Shown: positions 1-7,967 of the stretch, one piece after another
Layout of the letters: every line of letters starts with the position of its first letter
How positions within the stretch are numbered: position 1 is the first letter of the stretch
DNA from: CAYZXK01 sp964482395
GTDB lineage: Bacteria; Planctomycetota; Phycisphaerae; UBA1845; Fen-1342
Assembly: GCA_964482395.1 (NCBI GenBank)
Contig: CAYZXK010000209.1
Span: forward strand, 1 to 9,738
Direction: 5' to 3'
DNA length: 9,738 nt
The notes under the pieces: generated by a model
What the model was told of the DNA's origin: nothing
Database searches by the model: none
Seen by the model: only the letters and a program-made list of their open reading frames with translations
Position numbers and translations under genes: made by a program

Positions 1-155
1 GGACACGCGGTCCGACGACGTTCTGCGTGAAGACCGGCAATCTCGACCGACCGAGGGACGGGGGCGGGAGGTCGGCGAGGAGCAGCGCGGCCGGGGTCGG
101 CGGTTGGGGAACCCGCGCCCCGCGGAACTTCAGTCGGACCAAACAGAGCCCAGAG

Positions 156-159
156 AGGA
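156..159 (+). promoter_or_regulatory. Ribosome binding site for the ArsF-like gene
   Basis: AGGA within AGAGAGGA, 7 bases before GTG 167. It is the reason for preferring this start over TTG 104, which lacks a comparable site. Confidence 0.5.
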
Positions 160-166
160 CCCGCCG

Positions 167-544
167 GTGCCCGCGCAAACGGTCCCCGCTACGCAGGCCG
201 CCGCTCAGACCCGGGTCATTGCGTACTACTTCCACCGAACGCTGCGTTGTCCGGCCTGCTTGTCGATCGAGAAGCAATCGCAGGAAGCGATCGAGCTGTT
301 CTACAACGCCGAGTTGGCGGGCGGCACGTTGGAGTGGCAGGCCGTCGACATCGAAGAGCCGGGCAACGAGCACTTTGAAAAGGATTTTGACCTGGAGCGT
401 CAATCGCTGGTGCTGGTCGAGGTGGAGGGTGAGCAAGTTCGGCGGTATCGCAAGCTGGAAGGCGTTTGGGAGCTAGTCGAGGACCCGTATGGGTTTCAGG
501 AGTATGTCGTAAATGAGGTCGGTCGGTTCCTCGGCGGCCAGTGA
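167..544 (+). CDS. Thioredoxin-fold protein, ArsF-like (nitroaromatic-arsenical reductase subunit family)
   Basis: Seen: a 125-residue protein from GTG 167. A beta-strand-like segment (AYYFHRT) leads into R-C28-P-A-C31, a CxxC redox centre at the start of a thioredoxin-like fold. It is followed by an acidic helix and an 'EEPGNEHFEKDF' stretch. Known: short proteins with a 'YYFH-x3-RC-x2-C' opening next to a CcdA-like permease are named ArsF family, a putative subunit of the nitrophenyl-arsenical reductase of arsEFG operons. Inference: it exchanges electrons with the thioredoxin and CcdA-like partner encoded next. I chose GTG 167 because AGGA lies 7 bases upstream. The frame is open back to base 2, with a possible TTG at 104, so a longer protein is possible. 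No clear signal peptide is visible from either start, although many relatives appear to be exported. It could also be a generic thioredoxin-like protein. The family assignment is from memory of the motif, not from a search. Confidence 0.68.
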   Translation: MPAQTVPATQAAAQTRVIAYYFHRTLRCPACLSIEKQSQEAIELFYNAELAGGTLEWQAVDIEEPGNEHFEKDFDLERQSLVLVEVEGEQVRRYRKLEGVWELVEDPYGFQEYVVNEVGRFLGGQ

Positions 545-678
545 CGTTGGACCCGGAGGTCCGGCGCCGCTGGCGCGTGCGGAGAATGGCCTTGTGCGAG
601 TGCTCGAAGCACGATCCGACCATGCCCTTGGCCATGCTGGCCGCCGGCGGACTGCTGGCGATCTGGATGCTGTTTCGC

Positions 679-683
679 GGAGG
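679..683 (+). promoter_or_regulatory. Ribosome binding site deciding the thioredoxin start
   Basis: GGAGG with a 7-base spacer to ATG 691. The other in-frame candidates are weaker: GTG 541 has no visible site, and ATG 586 has GGAG only one base away. Confidence 0.6.
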
Positions 684-690
684 TTTGAAG

Positions 691-1227
691 ATGAAAGCAA
701 GCAATGTCCTGATTCCGATCGCCGTCGTGGTGATCGTCGGCGCGGTCGCCTGGTTCCGCTCGGCGCGTCAGGCGCCCACTTCGGAGCTGACCGCGCCAGC
801 ATCGACACCGGTGGCGAACCCGGCGCCCACCCCGACGACGTTCCCGGTCAAAGAAGGCGAGCTGTGTCCCGAGCCGGCGCCGACGGGCAGCCCCGGCTCG
901 GTGCCGGTTAGCGACCCCACTTCCCCGGTCGCCAATCCGGCCGCGCCCAGGAAGCTGCCGCGGGTGGTGGATTTGGGGGCGGACAAGTGCATCCCATGCA
1001 AGAAGCTGGCCCCGATTCTCGCAGAGCTGAAAAAGGAATACGAGGGCCGCGTGATCGTCGAGGTCATCGACGTGTGGAAGAACCCCAAGGCCGGCGAGCC
1101 TTACAAGATCCGGATGATTCCGACCCAAATCTTCTTCGACGCCGACGGAAAGGAAGTTTGGCGGCATGAGGGTTTCCTGCCTAAAGAGGAGTTCATCGCC
1201 AAGTTCAAGGAGCTGGGGGTGAAGTAG
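691..1227 (+). CDS. Membrane-anchored thioredoxin (CIPC), candidate ArsE-like partner
   Basis: Seen: 178 residues from ATG 691. Residues 4-21 are one hydrophobic segment (signal anchor). Residues about 25-90 are a Pro/Ala/Thr-rich linker in which PVANPA occurs twice. The thioredoxin domain is at about 91-178, with active site C100-I-P-C103-K-K and the cis-proline at P144 (MIPTQIFF). The usual Trp before the first Cys is replaced by Lys. There is an extra Cys59 in the linker. Role: a thiol-disulfide reductant held outside the cytoplasmic membrane, likely recharged through the CcdA-like protein that begins on the base after its stop. Known: CcdA-type proteins pass electrons from cytoplasmic thioredoxin to such domains. 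Inference: it may be the ArsE-type component of an arsEFG module. The open frame extends upstream to GTG 541, which overlaps the previous stop as GTGA. That extension would add a second hydrophobic segment, so the N-terminus is uncertain. Confidence 0.8.
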   Translation: MKASNVLIPIAVVVIVGAVAWFRSARQAPTSELTAPASTPVANPAPTPTTFPVKEGELCPEPAPTGSPGSVPVSDPTSPVANPAAPRKLPRVVDLGADKCIPCKKLAPILAELKKEYEGRVIVEVIDVWKNPKAGEPYKIRMIPTQIFFDADGKEVWRHEGFLPKEEFIAKFKELGVK

Positions 1228-1926
1228 ATGCTTGATGCTTTCGCCGAGAACCTTGCCCAGATCATCAGGACGAACTTCTGGCTGGCACCCCTGGCGGCCC
1301 TGGTCGGCGGCCTGCTAACGGCCGCCAATCCGTGCGTCCTAGCTGCCGCGCCGCTGATGGTCGGATATGTCGCCGGTCAAGAGAACAAGAGCCTGGCCCG
1401 ATCGTTCATGCTTTCGCTTACCTTCGCCATCGGCCTGACGATCATGTTCGGCCTGATCTGGTTCGGCGTGTGGTCGGCCAGTTCGCTGGTGCCGTCCACC
1501 TGGTGGAAGTACGTGGCGGCGCTGGTCTGCCTCTTGATGGGCCTGCACCTGCTCGGAGTAATGCGTTTCAGCATCCCGATGCCGGCCGGCCTGGTCGGGT
1601 CCACCTCCCGCGGCATGCAGGCCAAGGGTTTTGTGGGAGCCCTTCTGCTGGGACTGCTGTTTGGTCTGATTTCCCTGCCGTGTGCCGGGCCGGTGCTGGG
1701 AGCGCTGATCGTGGTCACGCCGCTGTACGGCGTCGTGTTCGGCATCCTGCTGCTGGTGGCATACAGCCTGGGCCATTGCGGCCTGGTCCTGGTCGGCGGA
1801 ACCTCGATCGGCCTGGTCCAGAAGCTGGCCGACTCCAAAGGCTGGACCCGCGGGACGGACATCCTGCGCCGCGTGGCCGGCGTGCTGATACTCGCCGTGG
1901 GAGTGTGGGTATTGCTGTATGCCTGA
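1228..1926 (+). CDS. CcdA-like six-helix membrane protein, ArsG-family-like
   Basis: Seen: 232 residues with about six membrane helices. Two cysteines are each followed or preceded by proline in the places expected for the CcdA/DsbD-beta fold: C36 in AANPCVLAA and C152 in SLPCAGP. A third, C184, sits in LGHCG. The start ATG follows the thioredoxin stop directly (TAGATG), so translation is probably coupled, with GGGGGT a few bases upstream. Known: CcdA carries reducing equivalents across the inner membrane through these two cysteines. A related branch named ArsG is described as an efflux permease for aminoaromatic arsenicals in arsEFG operons. Inference: with an ArsF-like gene and a thioredoxin upstream and ArsC-ACR3 downstream, the ArsG branch is favoured. 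A plain thiol-electron conduit serving the thioredoxin, or maturation of the downstream cytochrome, would look the same in sequence. Confidence 0.85.
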   Translation: MLDAFAENLAQIIRTNFWLAPLAALVGGLLTAANPCVLAAAPLMVGYVAGQENKSLARSFMLSLTFAIGLTIMFGLIWFGVWSASSLVPSTWWKYVAALVCLLMGLHLLGVMRFSIPMPAGLVGSTSRGMQAKGFVGALLLGLLFGLISLPCAGPVLGALIVVTPLYGVVFGILLLVAYSLGHCGLVLVGGTSIGLVQKLADSKGWTRGTDILRRVAGVLILAVGVWVLLYA

Positions 1927-1976
1927 CGACCCCAGTCGCGTCGCGCACGTGGCACTGGCCGCCAGGCGCAGGTCGC

Positions 1977-1980
1977 GGAG
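1977..1980 (+). promoter_or_regulatory. Ribosome binding site for the ArsC-ACR3 fusion
   Basis: GGAG, 6 bases before TTG 1987. It favours TTG over the in-frame GTG 1996, which is 15 bases away, and the TTG start also places the ArsC cysteines at the family's standard numbering. Confidence 0.5.
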
Positions 1981-1986
1981 CATGGC

Positions 1987-3515
<1,529 letters not shown>

Positions 3516-3519
<4 letters not shown>

Positions 3520-6023
3520 ATCGCGGGCGAAGTGCCACGATTCCCAGCATACTGGCGCTCAACTTGCTCGTGCTTTCAGCATTGGCTGGGGCGGAGAACC
3601 AGCCGGCCAGCAGTCCGGCTCCCGCCAGCCGCGCGACTGCGGTCGCGCCGCCGCGGGGCGTCTGCCCGCCGTTCTTTCTCCGTGACGAGGCGGGCCGCGT
3701 CATAAACCCGGTAACGGGCGAGAATGCGGATCGGCCCTATTCGCCCAAGCAAACCTGCGGCGCGAGCGGCTGTCATAACTACGGCCTGATCACCCAGGGC
3801 TTCCATTTCCAGCAGGGGGCTGGCGAGCGACCGACCGCCGACCAGGCGGCCCGCTGTCAGTGGGCCAGTACGCCGGGGCTGTATGGCGGCACCTGGTGCT
3901 CGCCGGGGCCCTTGTACCGCTCGCTGGCACCCAAGCAGAACGCATCCGGCCGCACCATCGACATGACTTCCTTCGGGCTGATCACGGCCGGCTGCGCGAA
4001 ATGCCATCCGGGGGGCGGACCGCTGGAGTACGACCGGGACGGGTATCGCTATGACGAGCGTATGCGCGACCCGGCTGCGGGGCTGACCCCGGGCGGCGAC
4101 AACAACTTCGACGGGGACTACTACAAGGCCCGCTGGTCGGAGACCGGCGTCCTGGAGGCGGATTGCCTGCTGTGCCACCTGCCCGAGTACAACTTCGCGG
4201 CACGGGCCAAGCAGCTCGACGCGCTGAACTTCCGCTGGGCACCGACCGCGGGCGCGGGACTGGCGCAGGTGACCGGTGCGGTGGCGAAGAACGAGGTGGT
4301 GACCGTTGCGTATGACGCGGGCAAGTTCAACCCCGACGGCACGATTTCACCGAACATGGTGGTTTCACCGCGGAACGAGACTTGCTTGAGCTGCCACGCG
4401 CAGCCGAGCTGGAAGAAGCGCGGCGCGAACTTCCGAGCCCGGACCGACGTGCATTTGCGGGCCGGCCTGCGCTGCGTGGATTGTCACCCGGCCGGCTCGC
4501 GCGCGATCGACCCGCGCGTCCGAGGTCGTGAAGTGCATCAATTCGGCAAAGGCGACGACCCCGGCGGCCAGGTCCGCAACGATCTGGACAACACGGTCCG
4601 CGACTGCGCCGATTGCCATACGAGCGGGTATCTGGGGGCCCCGATCGCCGAGCACCGCGGCCTGCCGCCGCTGCATCTGGAGCGCATCGCATGCCAGACC
4701 TGCCATATTCCCGAGCGGGTGGTCATGCCCATCCAGGTTCAGGCCAGCGACGTGTTCAACCCCGCACCCAGGATTCCGCCGGGCGGCAAACAGCTCTGGA
4801 CCTTCTACGGGGTGGACGGGAATTACCGCAATCACTACGGCTACCTGGAAATGATGGGCTACGACGACAAGCCCACCGAGCCATTCCGTCCCGTCCTCGC
4901 CTTGTACAAAGGCAAGATCTACCCGGTCAACCGGGTCCACACCGCCTGGCCCGCCATCGAGGAGGCAGGCAAACCGGGGCTCGCCCAGCCGCTGATGAGC
5001 GACATCCGCAAGATGTGGTTGGCGCACCAGGGCGATCCGACCAAGTATCCGCGGTTGGCCGAGATCACCGACGACAATCGCGACGGTGTGATCGAGGTCA
5101 ACCGTCCTGAGGAGATCGACGCGCTCATCACCTCCGTAACGGAAATGCTTCAGGAGACTCAGTGGCCCATGGACGGCAAGCGTGTGGTGTGGGTCATGAA
5201 TCAGCGTATCTACAGCTCGGGAACCCAGTATCGCGAAATCCCCAAGCACGAGTGGGAAGCCTCGCCCTACGGCAACGTCCACAAATACAGCCACGACGTA
5301 TACCCGGCCAACGCAGCGCTGGGCGTGAACGGGTGTGATGATTGCCATTCCTCGGCATCCCGGTTCTTCGACCAACCGGTGCTGGCGGGGCCGTTTGGGG
5401 CGGACGACGGACAGCCGCGTTGGAGGCCAAACCACGAGGTCATGGGGATCGGGTCGGTTTGGGTGCGCGCGGGGGCCTTCCGCGAGCGAACCGTCAAGAC
5501 GCTCCTGTACGTGCTCTTGGCGACCCTGGTCGTGACTTGGCTGGCGGCGGCGCTGCGCGGCGCAGCCGTGCGTAGCGGGGCGTTGACGCCCGGGGCGGCC
5601 CGGTTGGCCGCGGGCATGGCACTCGCGGCCTGCGTCGTCGGGGGAATTCTGGCGGCGCGTACGCCCGCCTTGCTGAGCTACATGTTGGCGAGCCGTTTCA
5701 CGCTCGATGCCAAGCACTTCTGGGTCGCGGCCGCGATTCTGTTGGGGGCCATCGTCACAGGGCTGCGACCGCGTCGCGGTCCCTCGCGCGTGCGGCCCCT
5801 ACTCGCGTGGCTGCTGTGGATCACAGTCGTGCTAACGGGCCTGTGTGGCGGGCTGATGCTCTTGCAACTGAAGGCCGTGCCGGCGCTGACACGGCTGGCG
5901 TACACCGCATTCGATGCCGGGCTGACGTTGGTGCTCGCGCTGACCATCGTGCTACAGTTCATGCGTTTGGTGGGGCCGACGCCGAGCGCAGTCCCGGGCC
6001 GGCTCGGAGATGAAAGTGCGTAA
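3516..6023 (+). CDS. Octaheme cytochrome c with C-terminal membrane domain
   Basis: Seen: 835 residues. A signal peptide (about 1-26, ending ALAGA) precedes a large exported domain with eight c-heme attachment motifs. The first is CX4CH (C81, C86, H87). Seven are CXXCH, with first cysteines at 160, 217, 290, 320, 364, 393 and 607. Heme 8 is separated from heme 7 by about 210 residues. Many spare histidines could serve as distal ligands. Residues about 659-820 hold five predicted membrane helices with only one histidine (H734), so a bis-His heme b is unlikely there. Role: periplasmic multi-electron transfer or catalysis, anchored in the inner membrane. The substrate is not deducible. It lacks the obvious features of NrfA or of MccA (no CX15CH-type heme). 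The stretch around heme 7 (IACQTCHIPE) recalls tetrathionate-reductase-family octahemes, but the N-terminus does not. ATG 3516 overlaps the ACR3 stop (ATGA), which implies co-translation with arsenic efflux. Confidence 0.9.
6006..6009 (+). promoter_or_regulatory. Ribosome binding site favouring GTG 6016
   Basis: GGAG sits directly against ATG 6010, with no spacer, but 6 bases before the in-frame GTG 6016. The GTG is therefore the likelier start of the small membrane protein. Confidence 0.4.
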
Positions 6024-6396
6024 GGTCCCATCCGCCGCCGGTCGGTTCGTTCTCGGCTGGGGCGCTGTATTTGCATTCGTCGCCGGCGGCGGCGCGTCCG
6101 TCTGCCCGTGCTGCGGATCGCAGGCTTGCCCGGTCGGTTTCGCTGCGGCTGGGATTGTGGGCTTCCTGGTGACGGCTCTCTTGTATGTACCCCGGTGGGT
6201 GGCGGGCCGATTGGGCCGGCACAGTGCACCAAGCACACCTGAGAGCACGCCGCAACCCGACGCCGGGAGCCCTGCGGGGCCAAGTGTCGCCGCTCAAGAC
6301 CACAAGCATGACACCGCGCACGCGCCAGGTGCTGATTGCCGCGGGGCTGCTGATTCTGGCTGGACGAGTCGGGCATGCGGAGCCGCCCGGGGATGA
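6016..6396 (+). CDS. Small Cys-rich membrane protein (CPCC-X4-C), unknown function
   Basis: I do not recognise this protein. Seen (numbered from ATG 6010, residue 1): a hydrophobic stretch at about 13-29, then a short Cys cluster C32-P-C34-C35-G-S-Q-A-C40-P, then a second hydrophobic segment at about 42-60 ending LLYVPRW. After that comes a Ser/Pro/Ala-rich tail with DHKHDTAH. The four clustered cysteines between two helices suggest a metal- or arsenic-binding or redox-active hairpin. That is inference only. The gene overlaps the end of the cytochrome by 8 to 14 bases. Its last 89 bases overlap the start of the porin, where the porin's signal peptide is encoded in a different frame. The C-terminal part beyond about residue 100 may therefore not be under protein-level selection, or there may be a frameshift nearby. 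Starts: GTG 6016 (good spacing) or ATG 6010. Confidence 0.6.
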   Translation: MRKVPSAAGRFVLGWGAVFAFVAGGGASVCPCCGSQACPVGFAAAGIVGFLVTALLYVPRWVAGRLGRHSAPSTPESTPQPDAGSPAGPSVAAQDHKHDTAHAPGADCRGAADSGWTSRACGAARG

Positions 6397-7801
6397 CCCC
6401 ACGCCCCCGCGGATCGCCCAACTCGAAGAGCGCCTGAGAATGCAGCAGGAGCGCATCGCCGCGCTCGAAGACGCCTTGCGGGAAGGTCGGGGACAAGATG
6501 TTGCGGCGGCCCGCGCCGAAGCTCTGCGGGCACAGGTGCGTGAGGTCCTGGCCGAGCACGAGTTCCGGGAGGCGCTTGGTCCGCCAACGGCGACTGCCGG
6601 CTACGACCGCGGGTTCGTCATTCGCAGCACCGACGAGAAGTTCCTGTTGCGCATCAATGGGCGCATCCAGGCCCGCTGGACCTACTATCAGACCCGCCGC
6701 GAAAACCGATACCTGTCGCCCGGTCTTCGCCGGCACGATCGCGCCGGCCTTGATATGCAGCGGATTCGCTTGACCTTCTCCGGCCACGCCTACAGCCGCG
6801 ATATCACGTACCGCATTGACCTGCGCATGGACGCTCCAGGCGGATACGACGCCGGGATTCAGACCGCCTGGGTGAACTACCGCGTGGCCGACGAGTTCCA
6901 GGTCAAGTTGGGCGTCTTCAAGATGCCGAGCGTGCGGGCCCAAATGATCGAGGACGGCAATCTCCAGTTCGTGGACCGCGCGGTGCAGGACGCCGTCTTC
7001 CAGTTCGACCGCGGCCTCGGCGTGCGATTCTGGGGCGCCCTGTTCAAGAAGCGCGTCGATTACTGCCTTGATGTCGTCAACTCGTTCAACAGTTTCGCCG
7101 CCGCGACCATCACGGCCGATCCGTCCGAAATGGACAACCACCCCGGCATCGTCTTCCACACGCTCTGGCACGCACTCAGCGAACAACCGGGCAAAGACTT
7201 CGCCTGGCAGGCGGACCACGAAATCCACCAATACCCCGCCCTGGACCTCGGCTTCCAGTACGCATTCAACGACGACGACGGAGACCAGCGCACGACTCGC
7301 ATCCCGTTTCCACGTCCCGGTCGGCATGGCCCCGGCGGCTTCGGTCTGACCAGCACCAACGGCCTTCAGATTCACCAGTTCGGCTGGGACGCGATGTTCA
7401 AGTATCGCGGCTTCTCGGCCTCCGGGGAGTACGTGCTCCGGCTGGTCGACCCGCGCGGCCAATCGCCGCCTGCTCCCTGGACCCAGCTCACCGGCCAGCG
7501 CGACACAACCGCTCAGCATGGAGCGTACGTCCAATGCGGCTACATGCTGCCGATCCCCGGCCTGGAGCGGAAGCTCGAAATCGTGGGCCGCGTCGGCGGC
7601 GTCGCGGCGGTGGCCAATGGCCGCGAGGGCACGTGGGAGTACGCCGGCGGCGTCAACTGGTACTTCCGGGGCGACGACGTAAAGCTCCAGGCCGACGTGA
7701 CGAAGGTGAGCGAGGTGCCGATCACCAGTTCGCCGCACAGCTTGGCCAACGTAAACGACGACGCGCTCATCTTTCGGGTGCAGTTCCAGGTCGCGTTCTG
7801 A
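6308..7801 (+). CDS. Phosphate-selective porin O/P-type outer-membrane protein
   Basis: Seen: 497 residues from ATG 6308. A signal peptide (about 1-24, VLIAAGLLILAG...GHA) comes first. A predicted coiled coil (about 34-88, heptad-like LEERLRMQQERIAALEDAL) follows, as in many trimeric porins. From about residue 100 on there are alternating beta-strands opening with GFVIRSTDEKFLLRINGRIQ, and the chain ends in Phe (FQVAF), the usual outer-membrane insertion signal. Known: the OprO/OprP family passes phosphate or other anions or oligosaccharides, and the name is often applied broadly. Inference: it may admit arsenate, a phosphate mimic, or a substrate for the octaheme cytochrome. No clear ribosome binding site precedes ATG 6308. 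Translation may be coupled to the overlapping small gene. The frame is open back to 6185, but that part reads as non-coding. Confidence 0.88.
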   Translation: MTPRTRQVLIAAGLLILAGRVGHAEPPGDDPTPPRIAQLEERLRMQQERIAALEDALREGRGQDVAAARAEALRAQVREVLAEHEFREALGPPTATAGYDRGFVIRSTDEKFLLRINGRIQARWTYYQTRRENRYLSPGLRRHDRAGLDMQRIRLTFSGHAYSRDITYRIDLRMDAPGGYDAGIQTAWVNYRVADEFQVKLGVFKMPSVRAQMIEDGNLQFVDRAVQDAVFQFDRGLGVRFWGALFKKRVDYCLDVVNSFNSFAAATITADPSEMDNHPGIVFHTLWHALSEQPGKDFAWQADHEIHQYPALDLGFQYAFNDDDGDQRTTRIPFPRPGRHGPGGFGLTSTNGLQIHQFGWDAMFKYRGFSASGEYVLRLVDPRGQSPPAPWTQLTGQRDTTAQHGAYVQCGYMLPIPGLERKLEIVGRVGGVAAVANGREGTWEYAGGVNWYFRGDDVKLQADVTKVSEVPITSSPHSLANVNDDALIFRVQFQVAF

Positions 7802-7967
7802 ATCGTGGTTGGCGGCCCCCGCCCCGGCGGACTTGCCCTCCCTTGGGCCATGCCGGCCGTGGGCGACCTGCCAGGCCTTGGGAGCACTCTGGTCCCCCCA
7901 GGGCTACGGGGATCCATTCGGCGGCACAGTCACGAGGACCGCCCGGGACCAGACCTTATCGCGCGCA

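Noticed and set aside
5678..7738. Very long minus-strand open frame opposite the porin and the cytochrome end
   Set aside because: High GC leaves antisense frames open. The opposite strand carries a clear porin and helices, and this translation has no family-like motifs or signal.
7875..7904. Stem GCCTTGGG/CCCAGGGC (8 bp, one G-T pair, 14-base loop) between the convergent porin and transporter genes
   Set aside because: A shared terminator is expected here, but the loop is long and no T-run follows on either strand, so I would not call it a terminator.
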